This document shows, piece after piece, positions 13,161 to 24,499 of a stretch of DNA of 64,000 bases. This DNA comes from Stratiolaelaps scimitus (taxonomy: Eukaryota > Arthropoda > Arachnida > Mesostigmata > Laelapidae): the NCBI GenBank assembly GCA_019614645.1, contig JABWDB010000012.1, positions 4,154,001 to 4,218,000 on the forward strand. Direction: 5' to 3'. Below the pieces are notes generated by a model. It had not been told where the DNA came from and did not search any database. It was given only the letters and a program-made list of their open reading frames with translations. A program made the translations under genes and the position numbers. Positions within the stretch are counted from its first letter, which is position 1. Each line of letters opens with the position of its first letter.

Positions 13161-13176
13161 ACGTCCCGCGGGACGT
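13161..13176. repeat. 16-bp perfect palindrome
   Basis: acgtcccgcgggacgt reads identically on both strands. It lies in the region downstream of yrt. No function is apparent. Confidence 0.8.
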
Positions 13177-14128
13177 TTTTCCGGCTACGCTGCGGATAGC
13201 AGGAAGCTGGCTGCGCAAACTGGACAACAACAACAGCAACAGCATCACAATAACAACAATAACAACAGCAACAATAACAACAACAAAACGAAACAAGCAT
13301 CGATAAGCAACCGAGTGTTCATCTTCGGTGCTGCCTGACACGTTGCGTTGTAGAGTCACAGATCGGCAGGCTGTTGACTGGACGCCAGCCGGGGATAGGT
13401 GGCGTCTATCGTGGCTCCGTCCCTATTAGGATTACTGTCATTCCTAATGCTATTTATTATATGCGTTACATTGTATAGTTATCGCGCGTCAACGTAGAGC
13501 AAAGTGTGTATTTTGAAATGCAATTACCGACATCGGCGGTATTTTCGGCCCGGCCGATTCTACGAATAATCATGATGATAATAATAATAATAATATTAAC
13601 GACCACAAGTACACAAGATCCTTCCCTCAGTTCCCGAATCGTTCTATGTATATAAAGCGGTTAGTTTAATGGTGGTATTTTTCCATTTCTGCTGCTTATG
13701 TTAACATGAACGCAAAAACGCTGTCTCGTCGCTTTGCCGAAGAAGAAGTCCTCCACGGTATCTGTGGTGTCGATGAATTCTACGAGAGCTCGGGCAGAGC
13801 CAATGTCTACGTACACACAAGCTCGTACGGTCGCCTATGCACGATATCTCGTATAATCATTCGCGTGGTGTTTTTCGTACGGCGAGTATGCTGTAGAAGA
13901 AAACCGCCCGTCCTGTGTGTGCGCTGAGTCAAGGATGCTGATGTCATCTTGCCGCGATATCGTGGTGCGACTCGGTGGCTGCGATTCTAGTGCGACCCCA
14001 CACGTACATATATATATATATATATATAAACAAAACAATCCCGGTAAGTTTTTTTGGGATTCTTGAGCGAATCCTCAACGCTGATACCGGGTCGCTCTCC
14101 CATCGATCCGCGTTCACTGTTCATACGG

Positions 14129-14794
14129 ATGCCGAATCACGCTCAAATCATTCCGTTGTCTACCATCATGGCAGGCCGTTCGACGGCAGCGAAGACGATT
14201 CTTAAGAAGCGTCGCAAGGTTTCTCCGTCGATACTAAGCAGCAGCAGGCCAAGCACGTTCCTACTGACGGACCCGCAGCCACTGTTAGCCAGACATTTTC
14301 GAAAAACGTTGGGTTTCTCCTATGGCACCGCTGCCGACGGTGCATGCGCCCCACAACGGCCGACGGCAAAACGAACGTTTGCTGCGCTCAACCGCAACAG
14401 CGTTCCAATACGAGAACAACGGCGAGATGACAAGCCGGTCTCCATACAAACAAAAAAAAAATACGCCGCCTCTGTATTTTATGGGGTGGCGCCCGCAAAA
14501 CCCTTATACGATCTGACGATTTGCCGTCAGCGCGTAACGGACGGGACAACAGCGGCCTGCGGAAACAACACGGGCAGACGTGAGGACGCACAGTTCAGCT
14601 CTGACACTCAGACCGGCGACCAATCGACGGCTAGACAAATATCCACGAGCAAATACGCGATGCTCGAGCTCGTCTTGGTCATTTTGGTGGGCAAACCCCT
14701 CCCGAAGAAACACACATTCAAACAACAACAACAACTACTACTACAACAACAACAACAACAACAACAACACGAATCAAAATCTCCTATTTCGTAG
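14129..14794 (+). CDS. Unassigned ORF, 221 codons, Lys/Arg-rich with C-terminal poly-Gln
   Basis: ATG at 14129; another in-frame ATG at 14168 starts MAGRSTAAKTILKKRRK. The frame stays open for 221 codons and ends with a Gln-rich stretch encoded by (CAA)n shortly before the stop. The N-terminal part is basic (KKRRKVSPS). I recognise no domain. It begins about 90 bases after a donor-like GGTAAGT at 14043. In DNA of this composition an ORF this long is uncommon by chance, but the poly-CAA tail extends it artificially and no conserved motif supports it. It could equally be an ORF inside the 3' flank of yrt. Confidence 0.2.
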   Translation: MPNHAQIIPLSTIMAGRSTAAKTILKKRRKVSPSILSSSRPSTFLLTDPQPLLARHFRKTLGFSYGTAADGACAPQRPTAKRTFAALNRNSVPIREQRRDDKPVSIQTKKKYAASVFYGVAPAKPLYDLTICRQRVTDGTTAACGNNTGRREDAQFSSDTQTGDQSTARQISTSKYAMLELVLVILVGKPLPKKHTFKQQQQLLLQQQQQQQQHESKSPIS

Positions 14795-17700
14795 GGCGGA
14801 TAGCTATCTGAAAAGGACACGTATAGGATCCTGCCATCGCGCTCGAGCTTCTGCTGTAGTGAGTCTCGAGTTTTCCAACCCATTATTTATTACAGAAGGG
14901 ATGCATTCATAAGAGAACTCCTCGTCTTCTATCCCTCGCTGACCGTCATCTGCCAAAAAAAAAACGAGAGTCAGAGAGAGAGAGAATGAGAATTTCCCAT
15001 CGTTACAACATATTGTATTCCATAATGAGCAGGCATACATTATTAATTTATTATCAATTCAACAATGACAGTAGTCAGTTGATGACATTCGCACTCGCCA
15101 ATCGAAACCGAAGCGGACGAAACGCTCGGACGACATAATCGATCAGTGGGTCAGTCAGTCAGTCAGACCTGATAAATCGCCATTTGCTTCACAGGTATCC
15201 CGCCCCGGCCGTGCACCGCTCACGGGCAGCGGCGTCATAACAGTAACAATAAATATTAGCAATAACACCTATAGGCGTAATAATAACTTAGACACGGACG
15301 ACATTCGATATGATAACTACGGCGACGATTTCCAATGAACAGCTCGCTAGTGCCTTACTCTGCCACTAACCGACTTATCGGTGTAACGGTTAATGTCAAA
15401 CATTCCATTTGTTGCCGTAGACGAGATACGAGAGTCGTAGTCCGTACATCTCGCATAATACAATATTGTGTTGTTCCGATATACGCAGATAGACGATACT
15501 TGTACAGTTTCCGATCCGCTTCGTTCGTTGTTGCTTGGTTCGGAGAGCTTCGACAGCTCCGAGGTGGATATTGTCACTGGCAGGTGTACGTATACACAGA
15601 GTATTATACGATATGTAGTAGTGGTAGTAATTAACAGTGGTGGCAGTGGCGGTAATTAGTGGCAACAGCTGAAATAATACTAAATTCGATCGATCAACCT
15701 CGATGGGCGGTTGAGCTCCCGAAACTGAAAACTAACAGAGAAACACCTACAGGGCCCGTTTTTGTTCTGTATATAGTCGACAGAGAGAGAGAGAGAGAGG
15801 TAGCGTGACATCGCGTGAATATCCCAACCTTGTACTGTCACAGCGGCTTTTAATCTTAACTATTAATAAATGACTATACTTGAGTTTGCTACAAATATTT
15901 ATTAGAATTAGTAGCATCTAGATATAATGGCGTGAACAATGAACTGACAAAAAATAGCAGCTGTGTATTATACAACGAGGGCTCTCTGGGTGTATAGGCT
16001 AGCAGACCATATATATATATATATTATATAGGCATGAACGATAGAACCATACCCAGACACGAGAGACGTACCATTGGCTCTATGGGAGAAGGAGGGATAA
16101 ACCCTATAGATTAATGAATTTGGATGGCGTATATTGTATGCACCAGCAAAAATATGAGTGTGTACAGTAATGGCAGCAGCAGCAGTAACAAGAAACGATT
16201 TGGTAATGTGTGACAGGCCTCGCTAATGAGATCGGGCCCAGGGGGCTGCGTCAAACGTTGAAATATACGAGAAGACCGCGTGTGAAGAAGCACAGAGCAA
16301 CGAACGATTAGATATTGATGAACTCATCGTGCGACTTATGATAGCCCATATCTGCACCATCATCAACAAGATTCGATCATGGGAAATAACAGTCACCGAT
16401 TTAACGGTCAAAGCGATCAAAGCGCAAGAACGCTTCAAGCTCCGTATGACGACGTTCAGAGAGAGAGAGAGAGAGAGAGAATTTCACAAGCGTCGCTGAA
16501 ACTATTTACGTTCGGGTGCTTCACTTAAATCATTGCTCTGTGCCCTCTCTGTCACTTGCACTCCATATGTGCTCCGTCTCAGTCAACGTGCAAACGAACA
16601 CTCTGCACTCTGCGCGAGATATACATACAAATGTGAACGGACAGTGGAACGACGCGGAACCGCGCGGCATGTGCGCGTGTGTGTACGTGGCATTTGGCGA
16701 CAGTGGACACGGCCAGCGGTTCTCGTTCGCGTTCTGCTTGAGCTCGAAAGTGGATCTGAACACCTAAACCGCGCTACAGTGTTATATGTAGTGGCAAATG
16801 ATAATGTTAAGCGATGCTACAACAATGATGTTTGCCGATTAGAATCACAGGCGAAAGCGTCGAGAAGAGAGAGAGAGGAGTGAGGTGTGTGCATTTGGAA
16901 CAACGTCAAAACGAAGTGATATGTCCATAGAACGGAGGTCGACTTCATCCTGCGCCAATGAACTAATAACTGCAATAATAACATATAATAATAATAATAA
17001 CCTCTCATACAACCGTGGATGTGGTGCAATTTCTCTGCTGTCCGCCTCTCTCAAACGCCGCTAAGCGGTCCGTCGATGTGCCCATACGAATAAATCGGCC
17101 GGATATGTTGACGCCTGCTGACAAAGACGACGATAGTTAATGCTAAATAAACGAAAATCATGAAAATCCTTTCTGGCCCGTCTCCTCATTTCGTTCCAGG
17201 TGTTTTGTGGTCGTTGCAAGATGGGCAACCCCCTATCCGCTATTTGTTACAAGATCGCGTTTGCGTCACTCTTTCAGTGGGGTGGGGGGGTCCTCGGCGG
17301 CCCGGCCAAGCAATGCGGATGCGGGAATCGCTGATAGTAACGGTGGCAACAATCGAAAGCCTACCGTCGATTGGCCACAGAGTACGTTTGGGAGGGAACC
17401 AGAATGTCATAAAAATGCTGAAAGTCACGTTGTCACTACTATCCGTTGTAGCTATTTGCAACATGTATCTACAGGCAAGCAACAGCTATCGATTGATCGC
17501 ACGGTAGATTGTACGCATTGTAAGCAGGGGTGTTGTTTAAATGGGCGCAGGTATAATGTATGTAACTACAATGAATTATCAGTGGTTAGTTATTTTGATA
17601 CAGATAAGTGTTTTATATGGTGTTAGGCGGGGGTTTATAATTGGCATAGATATAGCAACCGATATTCATTCGAGCTAAAAAGAGCTATTCTACTAAAAAG

Positions 17701-18377
17701 AGCCATAATGTTAATTTATATATATATATATATATATACTCTAAATCGTGTAAAGTTGTACTTAAATTGCATGCAATTATGGATGTGTCGACAATCTCGA
17801 AGACGGCCTTAATATTATATTGTATATGTCAATCTCAATCGCTTTCCAATTATGGTGGGCTGGTGGGTTGTCTTATGTATTGTCTATAATCCAGTCCCTT
17901 TTGTTGTAAAAAAAAAACAGCAACAATATTCATCCTCTTTCTATTAATATCTAGGTTTTGCGTAGCTCATTCCTTGATACTTAATCAGAAAACACTCATT
18001 AAATAGCCACGACTACTCTTAAGACGACTCTCCATTACAAATACTACCTACTGCCTCATTAACTACGCTGTTGGCTAACGACGAGATTTCGAATCATTGG
18101 ACAATCCTCCTTCTGGCCAATTATGCTGCGTTGTATTATCCAGTTCTCTGTTTATATATAACAATTGAATAATATTTCTAGAATGTTCATTCACTCGTGT
18201 CCGTTCGAGACCTCCCTCATCTCTCTTTACGTCTTCGCAGAATCGCTGACTTGGTGAAGATTCCGTTTGGCGAACGACAAGAGGCAACAACAAGGGAGAT
18301 CTGTGCTCCACCCTCCCGCGTCGATTCCTTCAACAATAGAGCAATCATGGAGAAATATGTAACAATGCAGGCTAAAG

Positions 18378-18416
18378 TTTATTCAAACATACAATAATTA
18401 GGAATTATTTGGAGGA
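18378..18416 (+). repeat. Dispersed repeat, copy 1
   Basis: This stretch matches 60856-60894 at 34 of 39 positions, including an identical 18-base core aataattaggaattattt. Weaker similarity may continue upstream, where both copies have an acaaggg-like word about 85 bases before the core. Family unknown. Confidence 0.6.
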
Positions 18417-18433
18417 AATTTGGAATCATGGAG

Positions 18434-18443
18434 ATATATTATA

Positions 18444-18495
<52 letters not shown>
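18434..18495. repeat. (AT)n microsatellite
   Basis: About 60 bases of nearly pure AT dinucleotides, starting 18 bases after the dispersed repeat copy at 18378-18416. Confidence 0.95.
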
Positions 18496-18498
<3 letters not shown>

Positions 18499-19368
18499 GA
18501 GTGTATGTATAAGTCAATGCCTAATGGCAGAAGAGAGCTCGCTGCTATAACGCCTTATCTCGAATACCGCTTCAGCATGCCGTGACGCAGCTATAAATGG
18601 GGAAGGTAGCTAGGTATAGACATCGTTGGGTAGGCAGCTTCGAAGAGTGTGTGCTAGTTTAAGATGTAGTCGAGTCATTCGATAGATGGCTCATCGATGC
18701 CAGTCGGACCCAAACGAGGAATTCCGAGCATGCCATTGGTATCGTATAGGTGCCAATTACATGTTGTGCCATAATTAGCGATACTACTTTGAAGCAATAT
18801 GAGGTAGTGAAATCGCGGGCAAGGCCACACGTACAGCCAACCGAAGTTATAGCATCTGTGTATAAATAAACTATACGATAGATTCAAATGTGCAATACCA
18901 AAGTATGCACTTTCTCAGAAAATAAATAATATAAATAAACCTTAAACATAAACAGGCATAGAATAGCTGGCGCAGTTTCAATCGGCAAATTATTAAAGCC
19001 CACTAGTCCACCGGAGTAGGGGCATTATAGATGCTTGTGATACTCAACCATCGTCGTAAGACAATTTAACCCCACACGGTTAAGTGGCCTGTTCTGACAG
19101 GCAAATTATGCCAATGTTTTCTCAGCTTCATGTTGGTTAGCGGTGTTGTCTTGCCGACAACAAACTGCTCCCCTTCAAGTAACCGCCCGCTTAAACGAAT
19201 ACAGCACGCCCAATGGGTGGCTTAAGTCCTTGCGTAACTATTGCACGTCTTGGCTCTCTGTGCACCGGCCCTCAGCCTTAGCCAGCGAACGCGGCAGTAG
19301 ACAGCTGACCATGGCCCACTGGCCATAGCATATCGTTGCGACTAAACGAATACGAATGTGATTAAGTG

Positions 19369-19370
<2 letters not shown>

Positions 19371-19411
<41 letters not shown>
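19371..19411. repeat. (AT)n microsatellite
   Basis: About 41 bases of pure AT dinucleotides. Confidence 0.95.
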
Positions 19412-19412
<1 letters not shown>

Positions 19413-20377
19413 CAGGATCTGCGCGCAGAGCCCGTCGAGTCAATTGTACGCGTCGCGATGGCATTACTCTGTGTGGTTACGCGCTTCACAGATTTTAAAG
19501 GAAGGTCATACGTTGTGGTGGACTGGTTGGGAATTATTACCAGTCAGCATGCATTCACTGTGGCCACCTGACTGATTGTTGTTGTTGTTATTATTATAAC
19601 CACTTGCACAACCATCAGCAGTAAGCGACTTAAATGACTAAAAATACAATTAACCTCGGTCAATTTGGACAGCACTCCTATTATACGTATAATTCTAATA
19701 TGTTCTCGAACTCGCAGGGGATTCTCCTAAAGACAAAACACTCCAAATCAACAATCACACGATCATCGTCTCTAATGATTTGCATATTGAGAGTTGTCTA
19801 GCTAAATGAACATGAATATTTTGTCTAGAAAATCGACAACATAATCATCTGCACTGCCAATGACTCTTTGCTCAAACAATATGTCCACTATATAAAAAGG
19901 GTCTCATTATATCAGATTTCGCTTCAACTTCTGTACAAGCAAAATATTAAGGAAGGTTTTTCCGCAAGAAGAAGAAGAACAAGCCGGCCATTACCCGTGA
20001 ACGAGTTTCATGTAGATGGCGTTTCATTGATTTCTCGATTCACTTTTCCTTCTCGTAAGTGAAAGTCGGTTGAATACACTGATGGCTTACGGCCAAATTG
20101 GAAGTTGGCTGCCTCTTCCAGAAGCGACAAAGCGATCGGAACCAGTCGGACACGGAATAACTTGCTCAATAATCATCGTCTTGTTTGTATTTCGGGTGTA
20201 CATGACCTCGCTTCTTGGAGATATTAGTGTTGGAGGACGATGGTGATTTCGAAGGGCCCGCCAAATGACACAAATTTCACTCGGTCTACCACTGGCAAGA
20301 GTATAACACTCTACGAATCGGTTGCGATACGGCACTGGTAGGGTAAAGGCTTCATCGATATCGTTGCGGAACTGCAG

Positions 20378-20505
20378 TTATACAATGCGTAAGTTCTCTG
20401 TATGTCACCACCAGACTGTCGCGGGGGTCGAACCTGCGACCTTCGCAACTTCGTGGCGGAAAAGTAAATTTTCCGGGCTGACTCACAGCCTTAAATATTT
20501 AGCTC
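20378..20505 (-). mobile_element. tRNA-derived SINE, second-type unit (copy A)
   Basis: On the minus strand this contains a Pol III B-box-like core (gcaggttcgacccccgcg at about 20421-20438), preceded by a hairpin ggaaaa-tttac-ttttcc and, further upstream, taaatatttaaggctgtg followed by agtcagcccgg. That upstream piece matches the 3' tail of the composite SINE copies at 57733-57930 and 62810-62990. Downstream it ends with gcattgtataa, similar to the ends of copies at 59170-59340 and 49990-50100. An intact tRNA cloverleaf is not present, since the T-stem has an A-C mismatch. Confidence 0.55.
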
Positions 20506-20929
20506 GATCCACGCACTGCTTTCGGCATTCGTTGACGGCTCTGGTGGTAGTCAACGTTCATTATAGAACAATGAGAATTCTGTTGGAAACTCTTCCAGTG
20601 CATACGGCTATTGCAGCTTAAGCGGGTGCTGCTCACAATGGATTTTTGGCACGTTGAAAAATATTGCCGTAAGAGGAAAGCTCGACCTTCCGATGTCTGC
20701 AGTAGGTTTATTGTTTCCACATAAGGAATCGGCATAATAACTTCGCTAGACATTTGGGTCATTATCATATTGTGCTGCTTTAAAGTAGACCCCATAGAAC
20801 CCTTGAGAAAGGATTTTATGGATACTTCTCAAAGCGTGCTTCATGCTAAGAGCTTCCTGATAAGGAGTGAGTTTTGCCGCAAAAGGCATGTTGTTCCAGT
20901 TTGAGTTCTTCGAATCGTTCGGCATACCT

Positions 20930-21598
20930 TTAAATGTGTATATGATTGAACTTGCAGTCACATAGGTCTGTTGGAGAACACCTAGCCGAGTTTGGCCTGG
21001 ACGAGTCCAGTATGACCGGCCGTCCGCATAAGGCCAAATATAGAAAAGGAGTCGATGAATAATCCTTACCCCTGGCAAACACTACAATTGTCGAACACAC
21101 AACAACAGCAAATCGGTTGAATAGCATATGTTGTTCCAGTCCTCGTTCCCATGCTGCGGTTCCACATAGCGTACGGTATAGCCGTACAACCGCGCCTATT
21201 TGCCAAAACCGCCCGTCTGACAAACAGCAACAGCAACGAACACAGACAAGTACCGCAAAATGTGTTCTTCTATCTGAATGCGCCCGAAATAGGCACCAGG
21301 ATTTTTTTTCTTCTACGCCATCAGCGGTAGAGGTAGATATGTGGTGTGGTCTGAAATCCGTCGCTCTGATCTGAGCCTGCCGGTGGTTGTTAGTGTCCAG
21401 CGACGTTCTCGCGCGTGTAAGCTTGGCGTGTACACGCTTATTTTCTACTGGTCGTGTCGTCGTCGCGGCGGCGGCCCCGGCACCGGCACCGCCCTGTACC
21501 GTGCACAGAGACTGACAAACGAACGAGCAGACCTCGACGCGGAGCCGAGGGAGGTGACGTTTGTGGCTATGTATAATATAGTACAATAGTACGCGCAT
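20930..21598 (-). CDS. Unassigned ORF, 222 codons, minus strand
   Basis: ATG at 21598 (reading leftwards), stop at 20930-20932. A donor-like AGG|GTAAGG near 21067 would end an exon after about 177 codons. The predicted protein is Cys/Arg/Ala-rich with no recognisable domain. Just past the donor a different frame (about 20749-20960 on the same strand) reads smoothly as LTPYQEALSMKHALRSIHK and IHKILSQGFYGVYFKAAQY, which looks protein-like. The arrangement could be two exons of an unidentified gene, or chance open frames in a GC-rich island that is also open on the plus strand (21721-22083). Confidence 0.2.
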   Translation of the reverse strand: MRVLLYYIIHSHKRHLPRLRVEVCSFVCQSLCTVQGGAGAGAAAATTTRPVENKRVHAKLTRARTSLDTNNHRQAQIRATDFRPHHISTSTADGVEEKKSWCLFRAHSDRRTHFAVLVCVRCCCCLSDGRFWQIGAVVRLYRTLCGTAAWERGLEQHMLFNRFAVVVCSTIVVFARGKDYSSTPFLYLALCGRPVILDSSRPNSARCSPTDLCDCKFNHIHI

Positions 21599-22159
21599 TC
21601 ACGGCGTTGATTCAAGCGGCCAACCACTTGTGTGTGTGTTCGTGTGCGTGTGTATGTGACCGTGTCGGACTGCCACTTGTAGCTGTACAAGATTGACCTG
21701 ACGTCAAGTGAAACTCCGAAATGTCAAGCTGCCTGTTGATCCTCAATGCTATCCATAATCTAACATTCACAGCTGCACGAACCGTTGTTACAGGAACATA
21801 TACAACGACATACAACTCGATATGTTCCGTGCGATATATAAATACGTCGATCTTGGATAGTCTGTATCCGCGCGTTATGGGCGTGTCACGTCAGCCACCG
21901 GAGAAGGCTGGCTATGCTAGCAGTGTTCGTATCTTCCCCCAGCGATCTGCGACTGTAAAAAATGCAAGTCAGGAAGAGGTCGAAGAATGCCGCCGCCGCT
22001 GCCGCCGTCTTGGCCAGCCACGCTGCCGCATCGGCGCGAACAACGCTGCTGATTGCGCCAGAAATGGGGGTGTTCAGGGATAGGAAGAAAAAAACGGCAC
22101 AGTGGAGCATAGCTGGCTACGGGTGGAACGAGGGAGATAGAGAAATAATGAAAAAATAA

Positions 22160-23600
22160 ATAAAGAAAATAAATAAATAAATGCTATTCTTGTTCTTCTT
22201 CGTCTTCGTCGCTGCAAATCAATAACGCTGCCCGGCTGGATTCGTTACGTGAGCTACCGGACGAGAATAGTGACTGATCGTTGGCTCTTGTTGTTGTTGT
22301 TGTTGTTGACGATATTTTGGTTTTTGCGGCGGCGGCTGGGGTAGCTGCTATGTGTAAAAAATAGACGCCAGAATGGTGGGGGGGTGGGGGTCGTTGTCAT
22401 TTTCTGACAACTATCGGTGCCGTAGTAGTGTGGACCACGAATAAAACCTCCAAAATGGATCGGGCTGTGGGGCATGACAAAAGGGGCGAGACGCGAACGA
22501 ATAAAACCGACCCAATCCATCGTGCGATCGATCCCCAATGAAACAGAGAGAAAGAGAGAGATTTATAATAATATAAAATAATAATAAGGGGTAATAATAA
22601 TGATAATAGTAATAATAATGATAATATTTCGGGATTGAGAACATCCCGTCCCGTTTTTGACGAACACGAAATTTGCTGAACAAGCAGTGGATTAAACACA
22701 GTGACATAATGGGCAGCGCTTCGTGCGTGGTTCGTATGTAACCAGGGTGGGGAAGATGATAATTATGTGTTATCTGGCATTTCGAGGTCCTTTACTAATA
22801 GGTTAACCCTTCCAGCTGCTTCAGCATCGTTGTTTACGCATTGTGTCCTGTCTTCGGGATTGTCTATATACATATTTATATATTTTTTTTTCTTTGGCTA
22901 TGATGCATTTAACCTTGTTGTTCATTTTGTGTTAGTAACTTAATTATTACACAGCATAATGATGACTATTGCTGAAATCATGTGTCGTGTAATAATAATA
23001 ATAATAATGTTATTAGCAGAGGTGTAGCAGAGATCATCACTAACATATGTATATATATATATATATATATGATCTAATAGCAACTCCTAATTAATTATTA
23101 GAGACAGGCTGGTCAAATGTGCAGCGGTCAAAAGCTCGTTTTTGAACACCGAACACATTTTTGTTCAATAGTTAAATTTTCCTCACCACCTCGAGTTGAT
23201 GCTGTACTATAGCATTATACGCACACACGTACACACAGGACGTCGGTTCTATCTGACGTACTGCGGTTCTGTGACGTCTGACAGTTGGCCAAGCAGCACA
23301 TGGTCGATTTGGTGATGTTCCGATTTATGTCCGGCGGTATCATTCGAACGACCCTCCACTGCTTCTGCCGCCCCCCTCGAAGAGAAACCCCGCCAAATTC
23401 TGATTCATCCAAGTGATTTGCCTAAACGGAACTTCGTCAGGGTCTGAAACACTCTCTCTCTTCGGCCTTAAACATTTGCACGCAGTTTTCGCAACGGAAC
23501 ATTTTTCGCAATTGGCTGCCTGAACCATCGTCACTGGCTTACCCTTCATTTGTACTTGATCAATCCCAATACAAGTCTTTGCCTGACTCGCCTGCTTCGT
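22160..23600. other. No recognisable gene
   Basis: Holds a (GTT)n run near 22290, a G run near 22378, TAA/TAG triplets at 22560-22625 and 22990-23010, and an (AT)n array at 23045-23070. No gene recognised. Confidence 0.6.
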
Positions 23601-24490
23601 CCGCCCGCCCGTGAATCACCACCCATGCCCCATGCTATCCTTCCAATGCCAGACGATCTGGTGATGCTGTGTCATTTTTGTCTCAGCTCAGATATCGTCG
23701 GAAATCGGCAGCGCGGCAACAAGATCCGCCGTGTATACCATCACTATATCCGTCACCGGGTGCCGTCAGCCGCAGCAACTAGCTCCTCTTCGTGCTTTTT
23801 CTCCTCTAGATTTTATTCGATTCCTCGATTCCGCTACCATTCAAGCGCTTTGCGTTAGCGCGCGGTGACGTTCTTGGCGACGACGACGACGGCGACGATG
23901 ACGCCGTCGCTGCCCCTCCCACCACAGCTGCTGTACGACGCCTATACCAGGACGTTCGAGACGTAACGTACCATCCCTGTCGCCAGCAATAATTTCTGCG
24001 TCGATCTACGCGATGTCACGTCCGACTCCGCATTTGCTTCTGCTCAGCCGCCGCCGCTTCCTCCCTCCTGGCGTTGCTGTTGACGCCGGTCGTGGCGATG
24101 GTCATACCGTCGACGATAGCTGTGATCGTGCTGACCGAAGCGTCTTCTTCTTTTCTCGGGCGGGCAGAGCGGACCGCGCCGATCGTTCGTTGCTTCCTCT
24201 GTCGTACGCCATGCCTTCTGCACCACGAGCGGCGGGTCTGCTGTCCATCGACTTCGCATCGACGTCTGTCGGCGCCGTCTCGCCGAACGAACTTTCGATC
24301 GATCGATCGCACGCACCCGGCCACCAACACGCGAGACCACTACTCCTCAACAGCCATCGGCAACAGGCGCCGGCGTGGCTGTCGTGCATCAGAACGAGTG
24401 GACGCAGCACGTCGACAAAGTTAACAGTAGGCTCATTTCTCTCTCTCTTTCTCTCTCTCTCTCTGTGTTTGTCTGTCTGTATCTCTGTCT
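23600..24490. other. GC-rich island open in several frames
   Basis: Frames are open on both strands, including an ATG-initiated 159-codon ORF (24013-24492, +) whose last 25 residues come from a CT-dinucleotide run. No domain is visible and codon usage is not distinctive between frames. It resembles the triplet-rich leader of yrt and may be a first exon or UTR of an unidentified gene, strand unknown. Confidence 0.25.
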
Positions 24491-24499
24491 AGAAGAACG

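Larger units (their letters stand above)
12119..17160 (+). other. Region downstream of yrt, possible long 3' UTR
   Basis: No AATAAA occurs close to the yrt stop. The first good poly(A) hexamers downstream are at 15248-15253, 15865-15870, 17089-17094 and 17146-17151. The interval is rich in CAA/TAA triplets (13230-13300, 13575-13595, 14725-14770) and (GA)n runs (15781-15800, 16458-16481), a texture like the leader of the gene. Base composition becomes more AT-rich after about 17.2 kb. It may be 3' UTR, a separate transcript, or ordinary intergenic DNA. Confidence 0.25.
17161..20370. other. No recognisable gene; AT-rich spacer
   Basis: AT-rich DNA with (AT)n arrays at 17715-17740, 18434-18495 and 19371-19411. 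It contains one copy of a dispersed repeat at 18378-18416. ORFs are short and lack motifs. Confidence 0.6.
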
